The position numbers and the translations under genes are program-made. This document shows, piece by piece, positions 11,524-22,592 of a DNA stretch of 64,000 nucleotides. The DNA comes from Branchipolynoe longqiensis (taxonomy: Eukaryota; Annelida; Polychaeta; Phyllodocida; Polynoidae). The stretch covers positions 44,573,015-44,637,014 of the forward strand of contig CM059189.1 of the NCBI GenBank assembly GCA_030323885.1, written 5' to 3'. The notes beneath the pieces were generated by a model, which saw only the letters and a list, made by a program, of their open reading frames with translations, ran no database searches and had not been told where the DNA came from. The first letter of the stretch is position 1. Every line of letters begins with the position of its first letter.

Positions 11524-11825
11524 GTAGGGTAGTAAATCAAACTCCTGTCTGCTTATTTGACACTTTAGTTTTTGGGGTATGACAACCCGTTGAAGTCCTC
11601 AAACAGCTGTCAACCGGTCCAGGCTGAATGCCAGGAGTGGGCCTGAACAAACAACTCCACAAAACGCATGAAAAGGCGAGAAAATTGAATAAAAATAGGC
11701 ACACAACCTAAATTACTCTCAATTATAATTACCATTATTATTATCATCATTATTATCATTATTATCATTATTATTATTATAATAATTGGTGAGGATCTGC
11801 ACATGCACTTATATATAGTTTACTC
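11524..11825. other. unassigned sequence with an ATT/ATC microsatellite
   Basis: An ATTATTATC-type run occupies about 11725-11785. Nothing else is recognised. Confidence 0.5.
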
Positions 11826-12092
11826 CTATATGAGCCTGTCTCAAAAGGTGATAACTCTTTTTTTGTGTGTCCATTGTAACGATTGACACAAAAGAGCACA
11901 GAAACGGTTACACTTAAAACACAAGGACATTTGCTTCAAATCAATATGTATTCCATTGGGATTATGAAACACCATGTAAAAAACAAATCAGTTTATCCTG
12001 AGCAAATGCATAAGCAGATAGTATGTTGATCGTTACAATGGACAAAGTTTTGTCCCATATTGCTTACCACCTTTTGAGACAATCTCATATAT
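11826..12092. mobile_element. Family W inverted-repeat MITE
   Basis: The outer ends read TATATGAGCCTGTCTCAAAA and, inverted, ATATGAGATTGTCTCAAAAG. A second internal pair (TCCATTGTAACGAT and its inverse) extends the imperfect terminal repeat to about 60 bp. There is no coding capacity. Confidence 0.75.
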
Positions 12093-13548
12093 CTTCTTTC
12101 AAATGGAGTGATTGTTCTGAATGCCTTCAAAGTGGCTCTTAGGTGGTGTAATTTTCGGTGTTGGCGCAGTGTTAGTAAAACATGGACCTCTGGCCCGGCG
12201 CATGACATTCAGTGCTCCAGCTGGTTAAGCCCTATAAGGCTTTATTTGCTGTCAGCCAGGATTTTACTACCCCCCCCCTCCTTGACCCCCTCCCCCCCAC
12301 CCGCCACACACACACACATACCCACTTCCATTCTCCCAAACCACCCACGGTCACTGCAACATGGCTATGTGGAGTGTTGAGTTGAGGGACTTTGCAGAGT
12401 GTGAATTGTGGCCTTGTGTGAACATGGGCTGGCAGTGTGGTGACTGCAGTGAGTGTGTACTCGGGATCGGGCACTGGTCTCATAGATTTGTGCATGTGAC
12501 AGGGAGTGGGTGGGTGTGGGCCAGATCTAGACAAGTTGTAAAAATATACGGATTTTCAGTTCGGAATTATATATTGGCAGAGAGCATTATTATCCTCGGG
12601 CGATGGAGTGGGGAGCAAGGTTATGTAATAGAAAAGCAATGGGTGCCCCACTCGCTGTGTGACATATTAGGCTATGTGAAATATATGTTAATACATAGTG
12701 CCCGAGATTATGACGAGATGTTCCTAAATAAGAGACAGTTAATGTTTGGTGAAATGTCTCCTCTATGCAACAGTAAGGGTGCAAGTGGAGAAGGACATTT
12801 TTAATATATATATTTATTGTAACTGTCTGCAACTACCTGTTACCACAGGGCCGATGGGTAAGCACACCAGCCTCATCTACATATAGTGTGGACACCACCT
12901 ACAGCTGGTTGAGTGACAGCTACCCATATTGGGGGCATTGCCACCCAGGATGTGGAGGATGCCTGATTGGCTGGCTGTGGGAGGCCCAGTCACCAGCACC
13001 CTGTGCCCCACCTGACCACACTAGCCTCATTCGGATATTGATTATTCTATCCACACTGCTTCAGACACTCTGGGCAGGACTTCTGGATGGACTCTTGAAG
13101 TGAACACACTCTACTCCTGACTCTTGAGTGAGACACACTCTTCTGTTGAGCAGGAACCCAGACACTCTGTCTGATGCTCCACCTTTCATATACAAACTGA
13201 GCTGTGTGCAACAACCATGGGACTCCGGTTCGATGGGCTGTAAGGCACTGATTCTGATACATACTAACTAGAGTAATGAGGCTCTGTGTGGACAGAAGGT
13301 AAGGGGTCAGGGTGATAGGTCACTAGTAGGTGAACGGGAGTTGATGCCAATAAAGCACAACTTCTTCACTGTCAATCTTGCATGACTTGTCTTCCCTTTC
13401 TTCCTTCTGAGAGATACAGTAGATATAACACAGATAAGTATGTTGGAGAGGGGCATCAGGTGAACTGACAGACAGTTGTCAGAACGCACATGGAAAGAGT
13501 TTGTGGTATAACTGGGGCCCTGAAGGCCGGGCATCCAGTAATATTACA
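12093..13548. other. unassigned single-copy sequence
   Basis: No repeat family seen elsewhere in the window occurs here apart from C-rich and CA-rich runs at 12270-12320. The 147-codon frame at 12361-12804 on the plus strand has no domain I recognise, and I do not call it a gene. This is one of the longer apparently unique stretches and could be intron or intergenic. Confidence 0.4.
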
Positions 13549-13600
13549 AAGTGCTTTGGTTTTTAAATGTTTATGCTTTCATCGGATTACACAACTTTAA
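13549..13600. mobile_element. Family A right-end fragment
   Basis: It ends CATCGGATTACACAACTTTAA, matching the right terminal repeat with two substitutions. The rest of the element is missing. Confidence 0.6.
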
Positions 13601-13602
13601 CA

Positions 13603-13797
13603 AATACAGTAAAACCTCTCTAAATTGACCGACCATGGGACCAACTTTTAATGGTCCATTTATGGAGGTGGTCAGTTTAGGGAGTAGTTATATCATTATT
13701 ATGGTATTATATGGGAAATCGTTTGGGACCCAAATGAAGCGATCAATATTGGGAAGTGGTCAATCTGTGGAGGTGTTCGGTTAGAGAGGTGTTATGT
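13603..13797. mobile_element. Family J (pogo/Tigger-like) MITE, complete
   Basis: About 195 bp between TACAGTAAAACCTCTCTAAA and the inverse-type end GGTTAGAGAGGTGTTATGTG. The interior repeats GGTCCATTTATGGAGGTGGT-like words also found at 33174-33373. Insertion at TA is expected for this superfamily. Confidence 0.7.
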
Positions 13798-14140
13798 GTA
13801 GAATACTATGAATATGACCTTTGCTGATGATATAGTGTAAAATCATCATCAATCAATCAATTTTAATTATCAGAATGGGCTGGTGGGTGTGGTGGAACTG
13901 AAATGAGTTTGTTGCCTTGTTTATTTGGGTTTTACATCGTGGCAACATGTAAGGTCATATCAGGATGGCTACTGACTTGTGATAGTGCACATTCATGGCG
14001 ACTTTATACTCCTGACCCACAGAAAGACCAGGCCACTGACACCATGACCCAATTTCCCACTCAGTCACATTATCCTGATCCTGCGCAAACCAGTCATTAC
14101 CCTATTCTAATAAGCGCCCGGCTAAATACTGACAAGTATA

Positions 14141-14712
14141 ATATGGCCATGTCACATTACGACGCTTCTTACCGGCGTGCCGCCAACGCGCAAAATAAGT
14201 TGTACGCGTCGAGACACGTCCAACTTTTCAGCGGTTTGGGGAAAAGTTAGATGTCAGCGTAGCGTGTTAGTAGCGCAGCTGTTAGTAGCACGCGGCCAAA
14301 AAAAACAAAAAGAGGTTGGCGCGCCATCCTGATATGATGTAAAACAACAAAGCAACAATTTGGCGCAAAGTGTGGGAATGACCGTCATGCGCGTGCGGTG
14401 TGCGCATAGCGTTCGCATAACGTTATTCCAGTGCGTCCAGCGGATCTCGACTTGCGCCTACCATTCCCGTAATGGTCGCACCCACACATTGGCATGCATC
14501 GGCGTGCGTCGATAGTTTTGTGCAAGCACAAAACATTTGACGCGCGCCGACGCGCGTTGGCATTCCTCGACGACCGTCGCTGTCAATCAAAGTGTACCGA
14601 CGTGCGCCTAACGTGCGCGTAACGCTTCCAGACGTCTCCCGACGTTTCACCAAAAAGTGACACACGTCGACGCATGTTGGAGAGAAACGTCGTAATGTGA
14701 CAGGGCTATTAG
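14141..14712. mobile_element. TM-B-type element, GCG/CGAC-rich
   Basis: It has the same ends as the other TM-B elements (GGCCATGTCACATTACGACG; inverse at the right) but a different iterated word, GCGTCGACGCGCG-like. The palindrome AGTTTTGTGCAAGCACAAAA lies at 14514-14537. It also contains a 37-bp SINE-E insertion. Confidence 0.75.
14323..14359 (+). mobile_element. 37-bp internally deleted SINE-E insertion
   Basis: CATCCTGATATGATGTAAAA plus a CAA tail lacks the usual ACCTTAGATGTTGC block. It is flanked by TTGGCGC at 14316-14322 and 14360-14366. It sits inside the TM element, which in turn sits inside an older SINE-E. Confidence 0.65.
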
Positions 14713-14826
14713 TAATTGGTTTGACTCGGGCGGGATTCAAACTGCCGACTTTCCACACGGAAGTCTGCACTCTTACCTATTCGACCACCGCATCTGGTAG
14801 AACTAAAATGTAACTCAAACTGAACG

Positions 14827-15156
14827 TTGGTTGCTTGTTGGAGTTTTACATCCTGGCAACATCTAAGGTCATATCAGAACGGGTACCCGACTTGTGACAG
14901 TGTGCACTCATGGTGACTTCATAGTGCTGCCCCACTGGGAAATCAGGCTCCAGCACCATGACCCGATATCCCACTCAGTCACCTTATCCTGACACTGAGC
15001 CAACCAGTCCCTGCCCTATCCTACTAATGCCGAGCGCCTTGCTCGGAAGCGAGAAGTATCAATTTTACAAGTCATTGGTTTGACTCGACCGGGAACCGAA
15101 CTGCCGATCTCCCATACTGCGCTCTACCACCAATTCATCCACCGCGCCCGGTCCCC
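14827..15156 (-). mobile_element. SINE-E, near full-length, second head subtype
   Basis: The order is complete from a CCAA-type tail to a partly deleted tRNA-like head (CTCCCATACTGCGCTCTACC then CCACCGCGCCCGG). Confidence 0.85.
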
Positions 15157-15241
15157 AAGTCATCGAGAGCGTCGTATACTGTTATTTACTTATGTGTCAC
15201 CTTATCCTGACACTGAGCTAACCAGTCCTGGCCCTGTCCTA

Positions 15242-15515
15242 TTAAAGTTACAAGAGTCCGATGGCCTTCGATTTGTTGCATCATTTTTTAGATAAATATA
15301 TCAGGTTGACTATTATAACCTACTATGTATTATTCCTGAGTCATTTCGATGAAAAATGGCTAATTTTGGAGCAATTTGAGCTGAAAGAACCCAAAATCAT
15401 TTCGGAAAGCTTGTCAAAAGTCTTGTTGTTGTGGCCCAGATTCACATAGGATCAAATGTAGTTTAGCTATTTTGATTTTGACCAAATTATATTTGATCGG
15501 ACCATGCAACTTTAT
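15242..15515. mobile_element. Family A MITE, inserted at TTAA of a SINE-E
   Basis: Left boundary TTAAAGTTACAAGAGTCCGA, right boundary GATCGGACCATGCAACTTTAT. The host site in other SINE-E copies reads CCTATTAATGCC, so this shows TTAA targeting directly (the right copy has mutated to TTAT). The interior is diverged and shorter than the reference. Confidence 0.75.
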
Positions 15516-15535
15516 TGCCAAGCGTCAGGCTTGGA

Positions 15536-15844
15536 TTGTTTGTTTGTTTGTTTGTTGTTGTTTTACGTCCTAGCAACATCTAAGGTCATATCAGGACGGG
15601 TACCGACTTGTGACAGTGTGCACTCATGGCGACTTTATAGTGCTGTCCCACTGGGAAACCAGGCCGCCGGCACAATGACCTGGTATCCCACTCAGTCACA
15701 TTATCCTGACACTGAGCACACCAGTTCTTGCCCTATCCTAATAATGCCGAGCGCCTGGCTAGGAAGCAACAAGTATCAATTTTAAAGTCATTGGTTTGAC
15801 TCGACCGGGACTCGAACCCACGACCCCACGATCTACCAGCACGG
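15536..15844 (-). mobile_element. young SINE-E with 12-bp perfect target duplication
   Basis: GTCAGGCTTGGA lies at 15524-15535 and 15845-15856. The copy has a long CAAA tail and is truncated within the tRNA-like head. It interrupts an older SINE-E. Confidence 0.9.
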
Positions 15845-16013
15845 GTCAGGCTTGGAAGCAACAAGGATCAATTTTATAAGTTATTGGTTTGACTCAACTG
15901 GGAACCGAACTCCCGATCTCTTGAACGCGAGGCATGCGCTCTACCGATTCGGCCACCGTGTCTGGTAGCACTGAAAGAGGATCAACCTAACGCGATACTC
16001 AGTAAAGTGGAGT

Positions 16014-16371
16014 TTAAAGTTGCATAGTCCGATAAAAATATCAAATTTTCAAAACCAAAAAAAACTTATCTAGATTTGATTCTAAATATTCAACTTACAT
16101 ACTAGTGGACTTATTAAACATTTGTTGCTGTGTAGAAGGTCGTAATAAGTCAATTTAATAGAACCTGTCAGTACTGAAGTCTATGGTGTCAGAGTTTTGG
16201 CGCGCTTATCCAAAATTAATTTGGCATGTTTTAACGTCAAATCCCTCCAATGTTAGCCATTTAAATTAAACGTTACTTCAAACTAACGTAGCGTAGATCA
16301 TAACGATCAGCATAATGTATTTATCTCAGAAAATGGCAGAAACTAAAAAGCATCGGACAATGCAACTTTAA
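16014..16371. mobile_element. Family A MITE, complete copy
   Basis: TTAA at both ends, 358 bp, close to the reference throughout. Confidence 0.85.
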
Positions 16372-16519
16372 TATGTTGAACCAATCCACAGCTTCCTGGG
16401 TCGCCTCACAATTTTCTTCAAAGCTGCAGAGTCAGATAAAAGTATAAATTTTCAAAACCAAAACACTCACATTGATTTGACCATACTTATCCAACATGGA
16501 TATATGCATACTTCATTGT

Positions 16520-17184
16520 CCATGTTGGTTGGCAATGTGGGTAATTCGGGACCGAGTCAGAGCTGAACCACCCTATCCCTCCTGCTCATCCCTACACCTC
16601 CCCCCCCCTTTTATTCATAGGCACCCACGATTAACTCCAGGTGGCAACACCGGTGCGCGCCGGAGCCGCCGCCTGTACCCGTCGACCCCACTCTGACGTC
16701 ACTTCCGCCGCCCGCAATGCCCCATCGGCACTTCTCCAGACGCCGAACCAACACGAGCTCCCCCCTATTTTCTCACTGCCCCATCCGACCCTACTTTAAG
16801 ACCTCTAATGCTAAGGGTTGAGGCCCGGGTCATGCAGAGACTTAAGACCTAGTTGTCCTATTCATTCATTCCTATTGACTTTATTCACTCAGAGGTCCTA
16901 TTCTCTATTCATTATCCTATTGTTTTTATTGACTGAGAGGGCCTATTGTCCTTTGATTCGTGCCTATGGACCTTACTGATTGACCTACTTCGCCCTATTA
17001 CACGACCTACTTACTCTTCCATTTGACCTGATGGATCCCCTTATTGACCCATTTGTCCCTTGAATGTACTGATCTGACTGATTATTCACTCATATCCTCA
17101 CCTCGTTGATGACTACTTTAAGTTTAACCCTATGTCCACCTTAATACACTTCCATACTATAGCTCCGTCGCGTGTCCTGAATTA
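16520..17184. other. unassigned 665-bp insertion with a GC-rich CRE/ETS-like segment
   Basis: A GC-rich part (about 16620-16760) contains CTGACGTCACTTCCGCC, which joins a CRE-like TGACGTCA to an ETS-like ACTTCCG. It is followed by pyrimidine-rich CCTATT-type sequence. It may be an untranslated part of a retroelement or a promoter. I cannot identify it. Confidence 0.35.
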
Positions 17185-17929
17185 TTAAAGTTGCATGGTC
17201 CGATGAAATATAATGTTGTCAAAATTAAAACAACTACTTACATTTGATCCTGTATATCCAACTTAGATACTGGTGTATTAGCTAATGATTTGGGACAGCA
17301 TATAGAGCATAACCAGTGAATTTATAACCTCACCCCTTTGAACACTTAGTTTGAAACACCCATTATGCAGGGAGGCCATTAACCAATTAGGCCAATCTCA
17401 TGACCTCATTAGCCCCCCCCCCCCCAACCAAGTAGGCCTACTGTGCAGGGTCATAGAGGGGAAGGAGAAATGTTGGATATTCAATGCTGTTTGGTCAATT
17501 CTATGAATATAATTAATCAATTTGGGTAATTTAAATTTTGAAATTTATATATATATATATATCAGTATTGGCCGATCAATATATATATATTTTTTAGTCC
17601 ATGCCCCTTCCCCTTTTCCCTGGGGCTTCCCAGAATGTTCACCTCCACAAACAGAAATACCTACCTACAGCCTTGTCAGGTTCCACGATTAGTAGGTCAT
17701 CTCATATCACATGGTGACCGCGAGTTGACCATCTAGGTCATAGGCACAGGAGTTTTGGCAAGCTTGTCGAAATTATTTTGGGTTCCTTCAGCTCAAATCG
17801 CTTCAAAACTAGTCATTTTTCATCAAAATGACTCCAGACTAATGATTAGTAGCTCATAATGATCACTTTGATATATTTATCTAAAAAATAAGACAAAAAT
17901 TCAAACGCCATCGGACCATGCAACTTTAA
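17185..17929. mobile_element. Family A MITE with internal insertion
   Basis: TTAA lies at 17185-17188 and 17926-17929, with good terminal repeats. About 430 bp of foreign sequence (roughly 17326-17755, including a poly-C run and an AT microsatellite) doubles its length. Confidence 0.75.
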
Positions 17930-18006
17930 TATGAAGCAATTGTTGCTGCATACAAGAGAATATTATGTCAATTTAATATTTTGTTTAACAGTTACTGCTA
18001 AAGCCT

Positions 18007-18674
18007 AATACCCCTGTCACACGACGACGTAATGAGCAAACGTAAGGCTGACGTGATCACGTTTTGTCATTACGTTGACGTACGTTGGGTTACGTTATGA
18101 TGATGTCAGAATGACGTTAGACTGATGTCGAGCTACGTCACGTTACGTCGTGTGACGTCGGCGTGCATCAAAGTTTTGAACCTGTTCAAAACTTTCGACG
18201 TAACTCTAACTGTACATTCTGTACACGTTCGGCGAATGTCAATGACGTTAAATGGACGTTAGTCAAATGCTGCTCACTACGCTCAACTACGTTCCACTAC
18301 GTTGACCCACATTAAACCCAGTGGAAATGTCCACGTGGCGTAATGGGAACGTCAGGAGAACGTCAGGAGAACGTACGTTCAACGTACGTTTACTGTTTTG
18401 CCACCGTTTCATGATGTAAGTAACGTAAGGTAACATAAAGCAACGTAGTTCTGGCAATGGAATAACATACATAACGTTCTCTGAGCGTAATTACGTTGTC
18501 CTCTCTCGTTGAATGATGCTATCACTACGCTTTACCGCCGTTACTCTCTCGTCCACTACGCTGCATCCACGTTCAACTTGTGCCCAAATTTGCATACTAC
18601 GCCGAGAAGTTCGACGTTTTTCACGTTCTCCCTACGTTGACGTCTTTACGTCGTAGTGTGACAGGGCCATAAGT
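18007..18674. mobile_element. TM-B element, ACGT-rich
   Basis: Ends CCCCTGTCACACGACGACGT and GTAGTGTGACAGGGCCATAA. It shares the AACGT/ACGTT iterated word with the copy at 7334 but in the opposite orientation, and its palindrome (18170-18196) is correspondingly near the left end. Confidence 0.8.
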
Positions 18675-18924
18675 TGTCAAGCATTTTGACGTGTACCCCA
18701 ACATTTATCTTGCATGCTTTCACTCTAAATATCTCCAAAGTTAGCCATTGATATTTAAAGGTTACTTCAAGTGAGAGTAAGATAGATTATAATGAGCAAC
18801 CTAATATGTTTATTTACCTAAATATGGCGGAAACACAAAAAGCATCAGACTAGGTAATTTTAAAGTTTTAGTGTTTTAGCACAACACTCAAAGGAAGCCA
18901 TTTACTCGCCACTACCACTGTGTC

Positions 18925-19220
18925 CGTCTCCCGTTTTGGTAGACCGTGGGATCGAAACCTGGTCGAGTCAAACCAATGACTTAAAAATTGATACTTGTCG
19001 CTTCCTAGCCAGGCGCTTGGCATTATTAGGATATGAGCAAGGTCTGGTTGGCTCAGTGTCAGGATAATGTGACTGAGTGGGATATCAGGTCATGGTGCTG
19101 GCAGCCTGGTCTCCCAGTGGGGCAGCACTATAAAGTCTCCATGAGTGCGTACTGTCACAAGTTGGTACCCGTCCTGATATGACCTTAGATGTTGCTAGGA
19201 CATAAAAGAACAACAAACAA
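18925..19220 (+). mobile_element. SINE-E truncated at CGTCTCCCGT
   Basis: It is flanked by ACTGTGTC (18917-18924) and ACTGTATC (19221-19228). The first ~30 bases of the tRNA-like head are missing. The tail is CAACAAACAAA. Confidence 0.8.
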
Positions 19221-19508
19221 ACTGTATCTATATCTTCCTCGCCCCATTCCCCCCCCCCTCCCTCCCTCCCTTGTGTGTGCATACACACATTTATATTAGC
19301 ATAACACTTTAATAGATTATACCACATACATATATAATATGTGATGTATAGCGCATTATACGAATATAAATGCAAGGGGAACATATACTTTATATATATA
19401 TATCTATTCCTCCGTGGCGCTTTGGTGGACTCCCCCCCCCCCTCCAATCCCCCAGCTGTCGGGGTAATTGGGGGGTGGGACCCCCCCTCCCTCACGCCAC
19501 ACAGTAGC
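19221..19508. other. low-complexity spacer
   Basis: C-rich runs (19247-19272, 19431-19490) and TA repeats near 19390 surround unassigned sequence. Confidence 0.5.
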
Positions 19509-19863
19509 TTAAAGTTGCATAGTCCGATAGTTTTGAATTTCTGTATTTTGTCTGAGATAAATATATTAGATTGATCACTAGTATCTACTTTACATTAGTT
19601 CAAAGTTACTTTTATTTTAAATGGTAAACTTTTGAGATATTTTGAGTGCAAACATGGAAAATTATTTTTGACAAGCTTGCCAAAACTCTGAGACCATAGA
19701 CTTCTGCAGTAACAGGTTCTGTTAAATTGACTCAGTATTGCCTTCTATGCAGAAACAAATGCTTAATAAGTGCATCCGTATCTAAGTTAGATATTTCAAA
19801 TCAAATCTAGATAATTGATTTGGTTTAGAAAATTTAATATTTGATCGGACTATGGCACTTTAA
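19509..19863. mobile_element. Family A MITE, complete, inverted relative to 724
   Basis: TTAA at both edges, 355 bp. The interior words read in the reverse order compared with the reference copy. Confidence 0.85.
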
Positions 19864-20420
19864 GCACTTACAAAAAAGAGGACAACTAGTATGCCTACCA
19901 ACAGGGTTCATTCTGGAACATATCGCGCCGTCTATCATCACAAAGCAGAGCTAAATAACAAGATGTCGCATTGACACTCTCCACACTACTGCCCTGTAAC
20001 GAGTGGTGGTGTGAGTTCCTTCCGCTGTCAGGGATTCAACATTTTGCAAGGTTAAACAAACCTGAGTGCTTGCTGAGTTCCCAAACAAACACTGCCATTA
20101 TGTGAATAATGCTGATCCAAGCGGAATTGCAAACGAATGGATTTGAACAAAACCATATTTCTGTTAGTTTTAAACTCTCCATAGACCTAACAATGTGTTG
20201 ATGCAAAAGCTCACTGAGAGGGCGATGGGGGTTGAGAGCCTCATTGGTGAGTTGAATAACTGGTGTTTGATGTATAGAGGGCTCTTGGTAGTGGGAACCT
20301 TAGAATGAAAGGATTCCTGGCATGTCGCCAACTCGAAACATGCACATCGGTTGTGATCAGAAAAATAGCCAACTCCTTTAAGATTCATCAAATAGGATTC
20401 AGTCAATGCGTTATAATTGG
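19864..20420. other. intergenic sequence, nothing recognised
   Basis: No repeat family from this window and no coding signal is seen. The 95-codon minus-strand frame runs into a SINE tail and is not called. Confidence 0.4.
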
Positions 20421-20662
20421 GTTGGTTGGTTGTTGGAGTTTTACGTCCTGGCAACATCTAAGGTCCTATCAGGATGGATACCGACTTTTGACAATGCACA
20501 CTCATGGAAACTTTGTTGTGCTGCCCCATTTGGAGACCAGGCCATCAGCACCATGACCTGATATCCCACTCAGTCACATTATCCTGACACCAAGCCAACC
20601 AGTCCTTGCCCTATCCTAATAATGCCGAGTGCCTGGCTAGGAAGTGACAAGTATCAATTTTG
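20421..20662 (-). mobile_element. SINE-E, head missing
   Basis: Tail and body are present up to GACAAGTATCAATTTTG; the tRNA-like head is absent. Confidence 0.8.
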
Positions 20663-20869
20663 GTGTACACGTCAACCAACCAACCACATTGAGCCCACAT
20701 TATATATAAAAGAAAATATTCCACCTGACATTCATGAAATTAATAAAAGGAGCAAAACTCCATATAACTTAGAAGCCAACAAACCATATCGGATTTCAGG
20801 GGTGTTTTTTGTGTGTGTGTGCTTTATTTAGAAATTCTACAATGATTCAAATGGTTCGCTACAGTCATG

Positions 20870-21160
20870 AGCAACCAGCCAGAAACACTCTCCCGACATG
20901 TTCAATGTATTAGCGTCTGCTGCACTGACTGCAACCATAAACGCGGCCTCCTGCTTGGAGAGTGAGGCGTACAGATTGTAGCCTCGGGCTGTGACGCCGC
21001 GCGTGAGAGCCGGCTCCTGATTGGCTGACTGAGTCCTATGCATGCCCGAGCATGCGCAACATTTGTCGGCAGTAGCTTGGCGAGGGGCGGCGATGGTGCC
21101 ACCTGGCGGCGCGCGCTGAACGCACCGCGCGAGTTGTGCGTTACCAACAATTAGCCGATA
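20870..21160. promoter_or_regulatory. CpG-rich segment, possible promoter or boundary element
   Basis: This stretch is much richer in CG than its surroundings. It contains CTGATTGGCTGA (CCAAT-box type on the minus strand), GCATGCGCAAC (NRF1-like) and CCACCTGGCGGCGC (close to a CTCF core). A 139-codon minus-strand frame crosses it but has no recognised domain. A promoter or first exon is possible; none is proven. Confidence 0.3.
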
Positions 21161-21470
21161 TTTATTCAGTTTTATTGACGACTGAATAACATGGACAAAG
21201 TCACACAGAGCAGGTTCAGTGCAGTTTTCACTAAAACTATCAGAATAATTAACCAATATATACTTTTTTCTTGTGGTGGCTGAATAATGATTATAAAATG
21301 AAGTTTCTTAGAGCAGGTTCGATATAATTTTAATGAAAACTATCTGAACAATTCTCTAATATTTAGTCTATTTTATGGAGAATGAATGACATGATCAAGT
21401 CACATAGGGCAGATTCAATATAATTTTCATGAAAACTATCTCTGAATTGTGATCAATAGCGAACGCACTC

Positions 21471-21529
21471 CCATCCTGATATGACCTTAAATGTTACTGG
21501 GACGCAAAACTCCAACAACCAACCAACCT
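21471..21529 (+). mobile_element. 59-bp 5'-truncated SINE-E
   Basis: A tail-only copy between ACGCACTC (21463-21470) and ACACACTC (21530-21537), a probable 8-bp target duplication with one mismatch. Confidence 0.65.
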
Positions 21530-21539
21530 ACACACTCAG

Positions 21540-21690
21540 GTGATATATATTATATATTATATATATAATATATATTATATATATGATATATATTATATAT
21601 ATCATATATATATTATATATATTGTGTATATTACCTATATTATATATATAAAGTATATTATATAATATATTACACATTATATTATTTATA
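21540..21690. repeat. AT-rich TATATAT/ATTATAT microsatellite
   Basis: Almost pure A/T in ATATAT and TATATTAT words. The minus-strand Ile/Tyr-rich frame is a translation artefact. Confidence 0.9.
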
Positions 21691-22068
21691 CCAGAAGCAA
21701 TGGCTGAATCAGTAGGAATGTAAACTTCCCGTGAGGAATATCGAGAGTTCACATCCCAGCAGAGTCAAACCAATAACATACTAAATTGATATTTGTCACT
21801 TCCTATCCTGATGCTTAGCATTACTAGGATAAGACAAGGACTGGTTAGCAGTGTCAGGATAATGTGACCGAGTGGGAAATCGGGTCATGCTGCCAGTGAC
21901 ATGATCTCCCAGTGGGGCAACACTATAAAGGCACCATGAGTGCACACTGTCACAAGTCGGTACCCATCCTGATATTTCCTGAGATGTTGCCAGGACGTAA
22001 AACTCAAACAACCAACCAACCTGATTTGACCGTGGATGTTGCTGGGACATAAAACCCCAAACAAGCAA
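21691..22068 (+). mobile_element. SINE-E plus extra tail fragment
   Basis: A full-length but diverged plus-strand copy ends in CCAACCAACC at about 22020. A second, partial tail (GACCGTGGATGTTGCTGGGA then AAAACCCCAAAC) follows directly, as if another tail-only copy had inserted into the first tail. Confidence 0.75.
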
Positions 22069-22310
22069 CATATTGGTAAAACGCGCCAATGGTAATGGCT
22101 GCTGTGGGAGGTCACTGAGCAGCGTTTATTAAAAACACTGGCGACAACTGCCCCACGTGACCAACCTCTCAACCGGCAAATTACTACACGGCGAGGCACT
22201 CACACACAATGAGGGACTATAAAATCACTCCGCGACAAGTGACGCACTACACGGACAACAGGTGTCTGCCACGTTTAACTAGTTATCAGAGCGCATGCGC
22301 ACAGGAAACC

Positions 22311-22592
22311 GGTCATATCAGCACGGGTACCGACTTTTGACAGTGCGCACTCATGGTGGCTTTATAGTGCTGCCCCACTCGGAGATCAGGCCGCCAGTCA
22401 CCTTATCCTGACACTGAACCAACCAGTCCTTGCCCTATCCTAATAATGCCGAGCGCCTTGATAGGAAGCGAGACGTATCAATTTTTATGTCATTAGTTTG
22501 ACTCGACCAGGGTTCGAACCCATGGGTTTGAATCCCATGATCTACCAAAATGGGAGACGGACGCTCAACTCATTCGGCCATCCCGCCTGGTC
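22311..22592 (-). mobile_element. SINE-E lacking its tail
   Basis: Body and tRNA-like head are complete up to TCATTCGGCCATCCCGCCTG. The last ~60 bp at the 3' end are absent. Confidence 0.8.

Larger units (their letters stand above)
13905..14799 (-). mobile_element. SINE-E copy split by a TM-B-type element
   Basis: The tail half lies at 13905-14140 and the head half at about 14713-14799 (TTGGTTTGACTCGG through GACCACCGCATCTGG). Joining the halves restores the usual SINE-E order. It is therefore older than the element inside it. Confidence 0.8.
15188..15976 (-). mobile_element. old SINE-E interrupted by two later elements
   Basis: Three pieces (15188-15245, 15512-15535, 15845-15976) join into one minus-strand SINE-E with the second head subtype. 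The first break falls in CCTATTAATGCC at its TTAA; the second falls at GTCAGGCTTGGA. Confidence 0.8.
16417..18863. mobile_element. Family A copy broken into three parts by nested insertions
   Basis: The left part (16417-16519), a middle part (about 17930-18006) and the right part (about 18675-18863) together give one family A sequence in order. It is interrupted by an unassigned 665-bp segment, a sister family A copy and a TM-B element. Confidence 0.65.

Noticed and set aside
12361..12804. 147-codon plus-strand ORF
   Set aside because: Longest frame in unique sequence, but no recognisable domain, no splice or promoter support, and such frames are expected by chance at this length in 64 kb.
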